From assembly GCF_001905445.1 (NCBI RefSeq), contig NZ_LIVQ01000003.1, positions 372,102-436,101 of the forward strand: DNA of 64,000 nucleotides. Reading direction: 5' to 3'. Shown piece by piece: positions 1-8,506 of the stretch. The translations under genes were made by a program, and so were the position numbers. Below the pieces are notes generated by a model. It ran no database searches, was not told where the DNA came from, and saw nothing but the letters and a program-made list of their open reading frames with translations. Each line of letters begins with the position of its first letter. The stretch's first letter is position 1. Source of the stretch: Streptomyces sp. CB00455 (lineage in GTDB: Bacteria > Actinomycetota > Actinomycetes > Streptomycetales > Streptomycetaceae).

Positions 1-269
1 GCGGGCGCACGGTGCCCGGATTCTCGTACGCGCAGGCCGACCGGCAGCTGACGGTGAACTTCTGGGGCGGGGCGTGCAGCACCTACGCGCTGGAGGTCCG
101 CGAGGAGACCGCCGCGGTCATGGTGAAGATCACCGATACCCCGGACAAGCCGGGCCGGGCCTGCATCATGCTGGCCGAGGAGAGGTCCCTGACGGCGACG
201 CTCCAGCAGCCGCTGGGCGACCGGAAGGTCGTCGACGCCACGACGGGCAAGGCGCTGCCCGGGCGGTGA
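1..269 (+). CDS. C-terminal part of a small hypothetical protein (5' end outside window)
   Basis: The reading frame is open from the first complete codon of the window and ends at a TGA at 267-269, so the true start probably lies upstream, although a GTG at 12 is available. The visible 85-88 residues include a FWGGACSTY segment and a C-terminal RKVVDATTGKALP segment. They resemble the small secreted or lipoprotein hypotheticals common in Streptomyces, but no catalytic motif is visible and I do not assign a function. A strong terminator hairpin follows directly, and erpA lies convergent beyond it. Confidence 0.6.
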   Translation, partial: GRTVPGFSYAQADRQLTVNFWGGACSTYALEVREETAAVMVKITDTPDKPGRACIMLAEERSLTATLQQPLGDRKVVDATTGKALPGR

Positions 270-282
270 CGCCGGACGTGCG

Positions 283-326
283 CGAGGGCCCGCCCCCGGT
301 CGGATGCGACCGGGGGCGGGCCCTCG
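283..326. terminator. Bidirectional terminator hairpin
   Basis: Perfect 20-bp inverted repeat (283-302 with 307-326) around a GATG loop. It lies between the end of the first gene and the convergent end of erpA, so it can serve both transcripts. Confidence 0.85.
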
Positions 327-344
327 TCGTGCGGGGCGGCGGGC

Positions 345-707
345 TTAGCTGAAGGAGTCGCCGCAGGCGCAGGAACCCGTGGCGTTCGGGTTGTCGATGG
401 TGAAGCCCTGCTTCTCGATGGTGTCGACGAAGTCGATGGAGGCACCGTGGAGGTACGGGGAGCTCATCCGGTCGGTGACGACCTTCACACCGTCGAAGTC
501 CTTGACCACGTCGCCGTCGAGGGAACGCTCGTCGAAGAAGAGCTGGTAGCGCAGGCCGGAGCAGCCGCCGGGCTGGACGGCGACGCGGAGCGCCAGGTCA
601 TCGCGGCCTTCCTGCTCCAGCAGGGTCCTGACCTTTTCGGCGGCGGCGTCGGACAGGAGGATGCCGTCGCTCACGGTGGTCTTGTCGTCCTGTACGGACA
701 TCTGCAT
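345..707 (-). CDS. erpA: Iron-sulfur cluster insertion protein ErpA (HesB/IscA A-type carrier)
   Basis: A 120-residue A-type Fe-S carrier that transfers clusters to apo-enzymes in the cytosol. The three family cysteines are visible: one in PGGCSGLRY and two in the C-terminal GSCACGDSF. The length is normal for the family. It is divergent from nadA, which encodes a [4Fe-4S] enzyme, so the neighbour may be one of its clients; that link is inference. The start is the ATG at 707, reading MQMSVQDDK; the internal ATG two codons later (701) is also possible. Identification by motif is firm. Confidence 0.93.
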   Translation of the reverse strand: MQMSVQDDKTTVSDGILLSDAAAEKVRTLLEQEGRDDLALRVAVQPGGCSGLRYQLFFDERSLDGDVVKDFDGVKVVTDRMSSPYLHGASIDFVDTIEKQGFTIDNPNATGSCACGDSFS

Positions 708-875
708 TCACTCCCGAAGTGGGCGGCTCCCCGCCGGAGCAGGGAAACGTCGGACTCTTGCCGTCGGTGGCAACGAGCGGGGCCGCGGATTCATTCCGGG
801 ACCCGACGCTTGTTTCAGACATTCATGCTCGCACACCGCGGGCCGAGGCGGCCGCTGTCCGGCGGTCGGCTCATT

Positions 876-911
876 CGTCACATTGACACTATGGCCATCG
901 TCAAAGTGACG
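876..911. promoter_or_regulatory. Inverted repeat and -10 element upstream of nadA
   Basis: Twelve-base arms CGTCACATTGAC (876-887) and GTCAAAGTGACG (900-911) are inverted repeats with one mismatch and a 12-nt spacer. A near-consensus -10 hexamer TATGAT follows at 921-926, about 80 bp before the nadA start. The arrangement looks like an operator just upstream of a promoter. The binding protein is unknown; a regulator of NAD synthesis is one possibility, and erpA could also be the target. Confidence 0.5.
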
Positions 912-1004
912 TGAAGCGGTTATGATAGATAGCGTCAAATAGACGAGAAGTCGAAGTGATGCCTCCAGTCCCCCCCTTGTCGCAGAACAGAAAGGGTGCG
1001 TGTC

Positions 1005-2183
1005 GTGACCACCGCCCAGCCCTTGGACGTCCAGCCGACGCCCCTCGCCCTGCTGCTGCTCGGCCGTGAGGCCGACCCCAAGAGCGAGCGCGGGGTGGAA
1101 TGCCCCGGTGACCTGCCCTCGCCGTCCGACCCGGACCTCGTGGCGCGCGCCCGTGCGGCGAAGGAGAAGCTCGGGGACAAGGTCTTCATCCTCGGCCACC
1201 ACTACCAGCGTGACGAGGTCATCGAATTCGCCGACGTCACCGGTGACTCCTTCAAGCTGGCCAAGGACGCCGCCGCCAAGCCGGAGGCCGAGTACATCGT
1301 CTTCTGCGGCGTGCACTTCATGGCCGAGTCCGCGGACATCCTCACCTCGGACGACCAGAAGGTGGTCCTGCCGGACCTGGCCGCCGGCTGCTCGATGGCC
1401 GACATGGCCACCGCCGAGCAGGTCGCCGAGTGCTGGGACGTGCTGAGCGAGGCCGGCGTCGCCGGTGCGACGGTCCCCGTCTCGTACATGAACTCCTCCG
1501 CCGACATCAAGGCCTTCACCGGCAAGCACGGCGGCACGATCTGTACGTCCTCCAACGCGAAGAAGGCCCTGGAGTGGGCCTTCGAGCAGGGCGAGAAGGT
1601 GCTCTTCCTCCCGGACCAGCACCTGGGCCGCAACACCGCCGTCCGCGACATGGGCATGTCCCTGGACGACTGCGTCCTGTACAACCCGCACAAGCCGAAC
1701 GGCGGCCTGACCGTCGAGCAGCTGCGCAACGCCAGGATGATCCTGTGGCGCGGGCACTGCTCGGTCCACGGCCGTTTCTCGGTGGACTCGGTCAACGACG
1801 TGCGCGCCCGGATCCCCGGCGTGAACGTCCTCGTCCACCCCGAGTGCAAGCACGAGGTCGTGGCCGCGGCGGATTACGTCGGCTCGACGGAGTACATCAT
1901 CAAGGCGCTGGAGGCGGCCCCGGCCGGGTCCAAGTGGGCCATCGGCACCGAGCTGAACCTGGTCCGCCGCCTGGCGAATCGATTCGCCGCGCAGGACAAG
2001 GAGGTCGTCTTCCTCGACAAGACGGTCTGCTTCTGCTCCACGATGAACCGCATCGACCTCCCCCACCTGGTGTGGACCCTGGAGTCGCTGGCCGAGGGCA
2101 ACCTCGTCAACCGGATCCAGGTCGACAAGGAGACCGAGAGCTTCGCGAAGCTCGCCCTGGAGCGGATGCTGGCCCTCCCGTAG
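1005..2183 (+). CDS. nadA: Quinolinate synthase NadA
   Basis: Condenses iminoaspartate with dihydroxyacetone phosphate to quinolinate in de novo NAD synthesis, using an oxygen-sensitive [4Fe-4S] cluster. The 392-residue protein carries the NadA signatures GHHYQRDEV, FCGVHFMAESA, PDQHLGRN, HPECKHEVV and the C-terminal CFCSTMNRI, including the cluster cysteines. I chose the GTG at 1005 because AAAGGG sits 8 nt upstream; an in-frame GTG at 996 would add three residues. No nadB or nadC is in the window. A perfect bidirectional terminator separates it from the convergent efflux gene. Confidence 0.96.
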   Translation: MTTAQPLDVQPTPLALLLLGREADPKSERGVECPGDLPSPSDPDLVARARAAKEKLGDKVFILGHHYQRDEVIEFADVTGDSFKLAKDAAAKPEAEYIVFCGVHFMAESADILTSDDQKVVLPDLAAGCSMADMATAEQVAECWDVLSEAGVAGATVPVSYMNSSADIKAFTGKHGGTICTSSNAKKALEWAFEQGEKVLFLPDQHLGRNTAVRDMGMSLDDCVLYNPHKPNGGLTVEQLRNARMILWRGHCSVHGRFSVDSVNDVRARIPGVNVLVHPECKHEVVAAADYVGSTEYIIKALEAAPAGSKWAIGTELNLVRRLANRFAAQDKEVVFLDKTVCFCSTMNRIDLPHLVWTLESLAEGNLVNRIQVDKETESFAKLALERMLALP

Positions 2184-2222
2184 GACGGCGGCGGGCGCCC
2201 CGCGGCCCCGCCCTCCTCTTGC

Positions 2223-2258
2223 CCGAAGGGGCGGACCCGTACGGGTCCGCCCCTTCGG
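2223..2258. terminator. Bidirectional terminator between nadA and the RND gene
   Basis: Perfect 18+18 inverted repeat (2223-2240 with 2241-2258). It lies just after the nadA stop and about 30 bp beyond the stop of the convergent RND gene. Confidence 0.85.
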
Positions 2259-2264
2259 CGTACT

Positions 2265-2296
2265 GCCGGATCAGGCGTCGGCCGGATCAGGCGTCG
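2265..2296. repeat. 16-bp tandem duplication at the 3' end of the RND gene
   Basis: The unit GCCGGATCAGGCGTCG occurs twice head to tail (2265-2280 and 2281-2296). The second copy holds the minus-strand TGA stop of the RND gene and the first holds the same stop triplet 16 bp further on. It looks like a small replication-slippage duplication. Confidence 0.8.
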
Positions 2297-5200
2297 GCCG
2301 GCGTCTCGTCCCGGCCCTGCGGGACCACCCGCAGCCGGGTCTCGGCGCGCGCCGCGCGCTTGGCCCGACGGCGCTCCTTGCGGAGCTCGACCATCGTGTA
2401 GAGGGTCGGCACCAGGAGCAGCGTCAGCAGGGTCGAGCTGACCAGGCCGCCGATCACCACGACCGCGAGCGGCTGCGAGATGAAGCCGCCCTCCCCCGTG
2501 ACGCCCAGCGCCATCGGGAGCAGCGCGAAGATCGTCGCCAGGGCGGTCATCAGGATCGGGCGCAGCCGGTGCCGGCCGCCTTCGACGACCGCCTCGACGA
2601 CGCCCAGCCCCTGCGCGCGGTACTGGTTGACCAGGTCGATCAGGACGATCGCGTTGGTCACGACGATGCCGATGAGCATCAGCATGCCGATCATCGCCGG
2701 GACGCCCATCGGGGTGCCGGTGACCAGCAGCAGGCCGAGCGCGCCGGTCGCCGCGAAGGGGATGGAGACCAGCAGGATCAGCGGCTGGATCAGCGAGCGG
2801 AAGGTCGCGACCAGCAGCATGAACACGATCGCGACGGCCGCGAGCATGGCCAGGGCGAGCGAGCCGAAGGCCTCGTCCTGGTCCTGCGAGACGCCGCCGA
2901 TGGAGGCCGTGGCGCCGTCCGGCAGGTCCAGCGCCTTGAGCCTGGTCTGGAGCTCGGCGCTGACCGCGCCGGTGTTGTCGCCGACGGGCTTGGCGGTGAC
3001 GGTGGCGGCGCGGGCGCCGTCGATCCGGGTCATCGCGACCGGGCCGGGGACCACCTTGACGTCGGCGATGTCGCCGAGCCTGACCGGACCGACCGGCAGG
3101 GCCTGGAGTTCGGCCAGGGTGGTGGCCGGCTGCGCGGACTTGATCACGATGTCGCGCTCGGTGTTGTCCAGGACGGCCTTGCCGGCCGGGTTGCCGCGTA
3201 CGGCCTGGGCGACGACCGCGCCGAGCGCGGCCTGGTTCAGGCCCGCCTCGGCGGCCCTGGGGGTGGCGGTCACCGAGATGCGGGGCACGGACTGCGACAG
3301 GTCGCTCTGGACGTCGGTGACGTCCGCCAGCCCGGCGACCTCGGCCCGCACCTGTTCGGCGGCCTTGGCGAGGACGTCTGCGTCCCCGGCCTTGACCACC
3401 ACGCTGAGGTTCTGGCTGCCGAAGCCGCCGCCCGCCGAGATCCTGGTGTCGCCGATGCCGTCGAGGCCGGCCAGGCCCTTCTCGATGTCCTTCCTGACGG
3501 CGTCCGCGTCGCCCGCGTCCTTCAGGGAGATCTGGTAGGAGGCCTGGTTGGAGCCCGTCCCGCCGCCGAAGGCCGCGAGGAAGCCGGAGGAGCCGACGGT
3601 GACCTGGTAGCTCTTGACGCCCTCGACCGAGGCGAGCACCTTCTCGACCTTGTGGGCGGCCTCGTCGGAGGCGGCCAGGGAGGTGCCGGGGGCCAGCTCC
3701 TGCTTGACCGTCAGGACGTCCTGCTCACCCTGGTCGAAGAAGTTCGTCTTCAGCAGCGGGGTCATCGCGAAGGTGCCGGTCAGGACGACGACCGCGATCG
3801 ACACGCTGGTCAGGCGACGCCGGGTGGCGAAGCCGAGGACGCGGACGTAGAGCTTCTGCAGGCGGCTGCGCGCCTCCTTCTCCTCCGCCTCGCGCCGCGC
3901 CTTCGCGGCGCTTTCGGCGTCGGAGGCACTCACACCCTTGGGAGCGCGCAGGAACCAGTACGACAGGACCGGCACGACGGTGAGCGAGACGAGCAGCGAG
4001 GCCAGCAGGGAGGCGGTGACGGTGAGCGAGAAGGAGCCGAAGAGCTCGCCGATCATGCCGCCGACCAGCCCGATCGGCAGGAAGACGGCGACGGTGGTGA
4101 GCGTGGAGGAGGTGACCGCGCCGGCCACTTCCCGGACGGCGGTGAGGATGGCCTGTTCGCGTTCCTCGCCGTAGCCGAGGTGGCGCTTGATGTTCTCCAG
4201 GACCACGATCGAGTCGTCGACGACGCGGCCGATGGCGATGGTGAGCGCGCCCAGCGTGAGCATGTTCAGCGACAGGTCGCGCGTCCACAGCACGATGAGC
4301 GCGAGGACGACCGAGAGCGGGATGGAGACCGCGGTGACCAGCGTCGAGCGCAGCGAGCCGAGGAAGACCAGGATCACGATCACCGCGAAGAGCAGCCCGA
4401 GCAGGCCCTCGGTGGTGAGGCTGGAGATGGACTTGGCGACGGCCGGGCCCTGGTCGCTGACGACGGTCAGCTCGGCGCCGGCGCCGAGGGTGGAGCGCAG
4501 CTGCGGCAGCGCGTCCTTGACGGCATCGGAGATGGCGACGGCGCTGCCGTCCTTGTCCATGGTCAGGACGAGGGCGAGGCTGGGCTTTCCGTTGGTGCGG
4601 GTCAGGGAGACGGCCCTGGCGGGCTCCTGCCTGACGGTGGCGACGTCGCCGAGGCGCACCGGGCTCCGGCCGGCGGCGCCGGGTCCGGGGCTCAGGCGCA
4701 GGTCCTCCAGCTGGGCGAGCGAGGTGTAGCCGGCGCCGACGCGGACGGTACGGTTCTTGCCCTGCTCGTCGAAGGAGCCGGCGGGCACGCTCGCGCCGCC
4801 CGCCTGGAGGCCCTGGGCGAGGGTGGCGCCGTCGAGGCCGGCGGCGGCGAGCTTGGCGTTGTCGGGCGTGACGGTGACCTGGAGGTCCTGGACGCCGTCG
4901 ACGGTGACCTGTCCGACGCCCGTGATGTCCGACAGGACGGGGACGACCGAGCGCTCCAGCTGGTCGGCGAGTGCCTGCTGGTCCTTGTCGGAGGTGACGG
5001 CGAGGATGACGGTGGGGATGTCGTCGGTGGAGCCGGCCACCACCTGCGGTTCGACGTCGGCGGGCAGCCGGACGCGGGCGCGGTTCACGGCCTGCTGGAC
5101 GTCGGCGACGAGCTGCTTGGTGCCGCTGTCGCCGTAGTCGAAGGTGGCCGTGATGAGGGCGTTGCCCTCGCTGGCGGTGGAGGTGATGCCCGTGATGCCG

Positions 5201-5427
5201 TCGACGCCCTTGAGGGTGGCCTCGATCGGTTCGACGACCTGCTTCTCCACCACGTCGGGCGAGGCGCCCTGGTACGGCGCGAGCACGGAGACCATCGGCA
5301 GTTCGATGGAGGGCAGCAGCTGCTGCTTGAGCTGCGGAACGGCGATGGCGCCGAAGAGGAGCGCGACGATCGACACCAGGCCGATCAGCGCTCTTTGGGC
5401 AAGGCTGAAGCGGGACAGCCACGACAT
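2287..5427 (-). CDS. RND-family (AcrB/MMPL-like) efflux transporter
   Basis: A 1046-residue proton-driven RND pump of the inner membrane. It has the two-fold repeated layout: an N-terminal helix (RALIGLVSIVALLFGAIAV), a large periplasmic-type loop, six helices, then a second half of the same design. The RND proton-relay segment GRVVDDSIVVLENI is present in TM4. The ATG at 5427 was chosen because the preceding 62 codons of the open frame show no protein character and a GAGAG lies upstream. No membrane-fusion protein or outer channel is nearby, as expected for a Gram-positive. It lies 145 bp downstream of a NarL-type regulator on the same strand, so it is probably under its control. The substrate is unknown. 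Confidence 0.9.
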   Translation of the reverse strand: MSWLSRFSLAQRALIGLVSIVALLFGAIAVPQLKQQLLPSIELPMVSVLAPYQGASPDVVEKQVVEPIEATLKGVDGITGITSTASEGNALITATFDYGDSGTKQLVADVQQAVNRARVRLPADVEPQVVAGSTDDIPTVILAVTSDKDQQALADQLERSVVPVLSDITGVGQVTVDGVQDLQVTVTPDNAKLAAAGLDGATLAQGLQAGGASVPAGSFDEQGKNRTVRVGAGYTSLAQLEDLRLSPGPGAAGRSPVRLGDVATVRQEPARAVSLTRTNGKPSLALVLTMDKDGSAVAISDAVKDALPQLRSTLGAGAELTVVSDQGPAVAKSISSLTTEGLLGLLFAVIVILVFLGSLRSTLVTAVSIPLSVVLALIVLWTRDLSLNMLTLGALTIAIGRVVDDSIVVLENIKRHLGYGEEREQAILTAVREVAGAVTSSTLTTVAVFLPIGLVGGMIGELFGSFSLTVTASLLASLLVSLTVVPVLSYWFLRAPKGVSASDAESAAKARREAEEKEARSRLQKLYVRVLGFATRRRLTSVSIAVVVLTGTFAMTPLLKTNFFDQGEQDVLTVKQELAPGTSLAASDEAAHKVEKVLASVEGVKSYQVTVGSSGFLAAFGGGTGSNQASYQISLKDAGDADAVRKDIEKGLAGLDGIGDTRISAGGGFGSQNLSVVVKAGDADVLAKAAEQVRAEVAGLADVTDVQSDLSQSVPRISVTATPRAAEAGLNQAALGAVVAQAVRGNPAGKAVLDNTERDIVIKSAQPATTLAELQALPVGPVRLGDIADVKVVPGPVAMTRIDGARAATVTAKPVGDNTGAVSAELQTRLKALDLPDGATASIGGVSQDQDEAFGSLALAMLAAVAIVFMLLVATFRSLIQPLILLVSIPFAATGALGLLLVTGTPMGVPAMIGMLMLIGIVVTNAIVLIDLVNQYRAQGLGVVEAVVEGGRHRLRPILMTALATIFALLPMALGVTGEGGFISQPLAVVVIGGLVSSTLLTLLLVPTLYTMVELRKERRRAKRAARAETRLRVVPQGRDETPADA

Positions 5428-5572
5428 GGGTATGGGATCTCTCTGCAGTGACGAACGCGGGGGCCCCTCAGCCTCCCCCCTGCCGGTGCGGCGCTGCGTC
5501 GCTCCCAGGTGCCGTCCTTGTCCGCGGCGTACCGCGTCCGCAGTAGTCCGCGGTACTGCGCGGTGCCGCGCG

Positions 5573-6295
5573 CTACTCGGCCCGGGGCCGGACCAGTCCC
5601 GATTCGTAGGCAATGACGACCAATTGGGCCCGGTCGCGGGCGCCGAGCTTGGCCATGGCCCGGTTCACGTGGGTCTTCACGGTGAGCGGACTGACCTCCA
5701 GCCGTCCGGCGATCCCGTCGTTGGACAGGCCCGCGGCGACGTGGACGAGGACCTCGCGCTCGCGCACGGTCAGCGCGGCGAGCCGCTGCGCGTGCGGGCC
5801 GGCCGCGGTGGCGGCCGGGTCGGCGCCCCCTCCCTGGGCGAGGAAGGTGGCGATGAGCCCCTTGGTCGCGGCCGGGGAGAGCAGGGCCTCGCCGGCGGCG
5901 GCGACACGGATGGCGTTGAGGAGTTCCTCGGGTTCGGCGCCCTTGCCGAGGAAGCCGGAGGCGCCCGCGCGCAGGGCCGAGGCCACGTATTCGTCGACCT
6001 CGAAGGTCGTCAGCATCACGACGCGCACGGCGGCGAGTTCCGGGTCGGCGCTGATCATTCGGGTGGCGGCGAGCCCGTCGGTGCCGGGCATCCGGATGTC
6101 CATGAGCACGACGTCGGCGCGCGTCCGCGCGGCGAGGGCGTAGGCCTGGGCGCCGTCGGACGCCTCCCCGACGACCTCCATGTCGGGCTCGGAGTCGACG
6201 AGCACCTTGAAGGCGCTGCGCAGCAGGGCCTGGTCGTCGGCGAGCAGCACCCTGATGGGCGCGGCGGGGGTCGGGTCCGTCGCAGTGTGGTCCAC
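5573..6295 (-). CDS. NarL/FixJ-type response regulator
   Basis: A 240-residue two-component regulator. The receiver domain (about 14-130) has the acidic pair after VLLADD, the phospho-acceptor Asp66 in VVLMDIRMPG, and the lysine in FLGKGAEPEELL. A LuxR-type HTH follows (LTVREREVLVHVAAGL...VKTHVNRAMAKLG). No histidine kinase is adjacent. The only NarL-class kinase in the window lies 10 kb away at 16634-17899 and could be the partner. The RND pump gene follows on the same strand and is the likeliest target. The start is an ATG at 6295. Confidence 0.92.
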   Translation of the reverse strand: MDHTATDPTPAAPIRVLLADDQALLRSAFKVLVDSEPDMEVVGEASDGAQAYALAARTRADVVLMDIRMPGTDGLAATRMISADPELAAVRVVMLTTFEVDEYVASALRAGASGFLGKGAEPEELLNAIRVAAAGEALLSPAATKGLIATFLAQGGGADPAATAAGPHAQRLAALTVREREVLVHVAAGLSNDGIAGRLEVSPLTVKTHVNRAMAKLGARDRAQLVVIAYESGLVRPRAE

Positions 6296-6360
6296 GGGAT
6301 GAGCCTACGGCGGCCGGGGGTCCGGCCGGTGGGGGCGGGGGTCCGGCCGGTGGCGCCGGG

Positions 6361-7182
6361 TCAGCCCAGCGCCAGGACGACGAGGGCGGTGGTGGCCGCG
6401 ACCTCCGCCAGGGCTCCGAAGACGTCACCGGTGACCCCGTCGAAGCGCCGGACGCAGCGGCGCAGCAGCAATTCGGCGGCGAGCAGGCCGGCCAGGACGG
6501 CGGCCGCCTGGCGCCCGGCGGCCGCCGGGCCCAGCGGGAGGGCCGTGGCCGCGGCCAGGAGCACGGTGAGCGCGGCGACGGCGGCGGCGGCGCGGCGCGG
6601 GACGGCCCCTGCGACCGCCGCGCCGAGCCCTCCGGGGCGGGCCGCCGGGACGCCCTCGCGGGAGGCGAGGGTCATGGCGAGGCGGGCGGTGACGGCGGCC
6701 GCCACGGCGGCGAGCGCGCCGCGGAGCCAGCTGTCGGCGTAGGCGTCGGACAGCGCGGCGGTCTGTAGGAGCATCACGACGACCAGGGCGACGACGCCGA
6801 AGGGGCCGATGTCGGACTGCTTCATGATGCGCAGCGCCTCGTCGGCCGGCTTGGCGCTGCCCAGGCCGTCCGCGGTGTCGGCGAGTCCGTCCAGGTGCAG
6901 CCCGCGGGTGAGGGCGGCCGGCAGGGCGACGCTGGCGGCAGCGGCGAGCAGCGGGCCGCCGCCGAGCAGGAGCAGGAGCACCCCGGGCGCGGCGGCGAGC
7001 ACGCCGACGACCAGACCGGCGAGCGGGGCGCAGGCCATTCCGGTGCGGGCGGCGGGACGGTCCCAGCGGGTGATGCGGGCGGGCAGCACGGTCAGGGTGC
7101 CGAACGCGAAGCGGACGCCGTCTTGGAACGAGGCGCGTTCCGGGGGGGGCGTCTGGAGCGGATCTTCGAACGAATCTGTCAT
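6361..7182 (-). CDS. cobS: Adenosylcobinamide-GDP ribazoletransferase CobS
   Basis: A membrane enzyme that joins adenosylcobinamide-GDP to alpha-ribazole in the last assembly step of cobalamin. The 273 residues are rich in Ala/Leu helices, with a hydrophilic stretch RITRWDRPAAR near residue 40. The diagnostic loop GLHLDGLADTADGLG and the KQSDIGPFGVVAL segment are clear. It lies just behind the response regulator gene on the same strand and about 4 kb from cobU and cobT, with which cobS is often contiguous in related genomes. The start is the ATG at 7182. Confidence 0.93.
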   Translation of the reverse strand: MTDSFEDPLQTPPPERASFQDGVRFAFGTLTVLPARITRWDRPAARTGMACAPLAGLVVGVLAAAPGVLLLLLGGGPLLAAAASVALPAALTRGLHLDGLADTADGLGSAKPADEALRIMKQSDIGPFGVVALVVVMLLQTAALSDAYADSWLRGALAAVAAAVTARLAMTLASREGVPAARPGGLGAAVAGAVPRRAAAAVAALTVLLAAATALPLGPAAAGRQAAAVLAGLLAAELLLRRCVRRFDGVTGDVFGALAEVAATTALVVLALG

Positions 7183-7267
7183 CGGCGCGAACGCTACCCG
7201 CTCGACCTGAGCGGTAAATTACCCATTACCTGTCAAAAGGGGAGCTCACGGCTGGGGAAGGGGTGCG

Positions 7268-8086
7268 ATGGGTCACTGGTGGTACCGCAACGTCGTCGAA
7301 CCGGGGAAGCTGCCGTTGCTGCTGGCCCTGCTCTCCTTCGTGACGTCGTTCCTCGTCACCCGGGTGATCACCCGGATGATCCGGGCCGGTCGGGGACCGT
7401 TCAAGAACGTGACCCCTGGCGGCATCCACATCCACCACGTGGTGCCGGGGGTGATCCTCGTGATCATCGGTGGTTTCGGGGCGATCGGCAGCGGCCGGCA
7501 CGGCTTCGGCGCCGGGCTCTCGGCCGTGGTCTTCGGGATCGGCGCCGGCCTGGTGCTGGACGAGTTCGCGCTGATCCTGCACCTCGACGACGTCTACTGG
7601 AGCGAGCAGGGCCGCAAGAGCGTGGAGATCGTGGTCCTGACGGCCGCCCTGGTGGCGCTGGTCCTGGGCGGTTTCCTGCCCTTCGGGGTGAACGACCTGA
7701 CCTCCGACGAGCGCCACAGCCGGGGGCTGGTCGTCATGAACACCGCCACCAATTTCTTCCTGGCCCTGATCGCCCTGTGGAAGGGCAAGGCGCGCACCGC
7801 GTTCTTCGGCACGGTCATCCCCTTCGTGGCGCTGATCGGGGCGGTCCGGCTGGCTCGGCCCGGATCGCCCTTCGCCAGGAGGTTCTACGCCAAGCGCCCG
7901 CGGGCCCGCGCCAAGTCCAAGCTGCGCGCCTTCCACCACGACCGGCGGTGGGCGCGCCCGCGCCGCAGCTTCGAGAACTTCATCGGCGGCACCCCCGACC
8001 CGGAGCGGCCGGCCGCCGCCCTGGAGCGGCCGCCGGGGCCGCCGGGGCACTCAGGACCGGACGGCCCGAAGGACGCGGGCACCTGA
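7268..8086 (+). CDS. Conserved integral membrane protein
   Basis: A 272-residue protein with about five predicted membrane helices (roughly 17-35, 58-75, 82-103, 122-140 and 160-180) and a basic cytosolic tail ending in a Pro/Gly-rich stretch. Distinctive segments are GGIHIHHVVPGV and LDEFALILHLDDVYW, whose His and Asp/Glu residues between helices could bind metal. I do not recognise a named family. The ATG at 7268 has an excellent GGAAGGGG ribosome site. It is divergent from cobS (85 bp) and ends at a 40-bp palindrome shared with pspAA. Confidence 0.85.
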   Translation: MGHWWYRNVVEPGKLPLLLALLSFVTSFLVTRVITRMIRAGRGPFKNVTPGGIHIHHVVPGVILVIIGGFGAIGSGRHGFGAGLSAVVFGIGAGLVLDEFALILHLDDVYWSEQGRKSVEIVVLTAALVALVLGGFLPFGVNDLTSDERHSRGLVVMNTATNFFLALIALWKGKARTAFFGTVIPFVALIGAVRLARPGSPFARRFYAKRPRARAKSKLRAFHHDRRWARPRRSFENFIGGTPDPERPAAALERPPGPPGHSGPDGPKDAGT

Positions 8087-8161
8087 GGACGCGGGCACCC
8101 GAGTAAGCGGGCCTCCGGAGAGGCGGGCACCCGGAGACGCACGCACCTGGGGACGGACGGC

Positions 8162-8201
8162 GGCGGGCCCGCCCCCCGCCGCGGCGGGGGGCGGGCCCGC
8201 C
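8162..8201. terminator. Bidirectional terminator (40-bp palindrome)
   Basis: A perfect palindrome of 20+20 bases of G/C-rich sequence between the convergent membrane-protein gene and pspAA. Just upstream (about 8086-8160) are degenerate direct repeats of a GACGCGGGCACC-like unit with no coding character. Confidence 0.8.
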
Positions 8202-8214
8202 GTCCACCGCCGCG

Positions 8215-8493
8215 TCAGTCCGGGATCAGACCGTCGCCGTCGAGCATCTCCCTGACCTCGTCCAGGCTCGCCTCCGGCCCGGGCAGGATCAGCTCCGAGG
8301 GCTCCAGCGCCTCGTCGGGCAGCGGCCGGCCGAGGCGCCGTACGGCTTCGAGCAGTGCGCCCAGCGTGCGCCGGAAACCCTCCTCGTCACCGCTCTGCAT
8401 CTCGGCGAGCAGCTCGTCGTCCAGCCTGCCCAGCTCGGCGAGGTGGCCGTCGGCCATCTCCACCTGGCCTTCCCCCATGATGCGGACAATCAT
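8215..8493 (-). CDS. pspAA: PspA-associated protein PspAA
   Basis: A 92-residue cytosolic protein beginning MIVRIMGEGQ and ending in an acidic tail. This is the small PspAA partner that accompanies PspA in actinobacteria. It follows pspA by 13 bp on the same strand, so the two are cotranscribed. It contains no enzyme motif. The family is thought to work with PspA in the envelope stress response; the molecular role is not visible here. Confidence 0.85.
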   Translation of the reverse strand: MIVRIMGEGQVEMADGHLAELGRLDDELLAEMQSGDEEGFRRTLGALLEAVRRLGRPLPDEALEPSELILPGPEASLDEVREMLDGDGLIPD

Positions 8494-8506
8494 GACGGGC
8501 CCCGTC

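Noticed and set aside
2569..5451. A 960-codon plus-strand frame opposite the RND gene
   Set aside because: Its translation is Asp/Gly/Arg/Gln-rich with no family motif, while the minus strand encodes a complete RND pump. It is a high-GC shadow.
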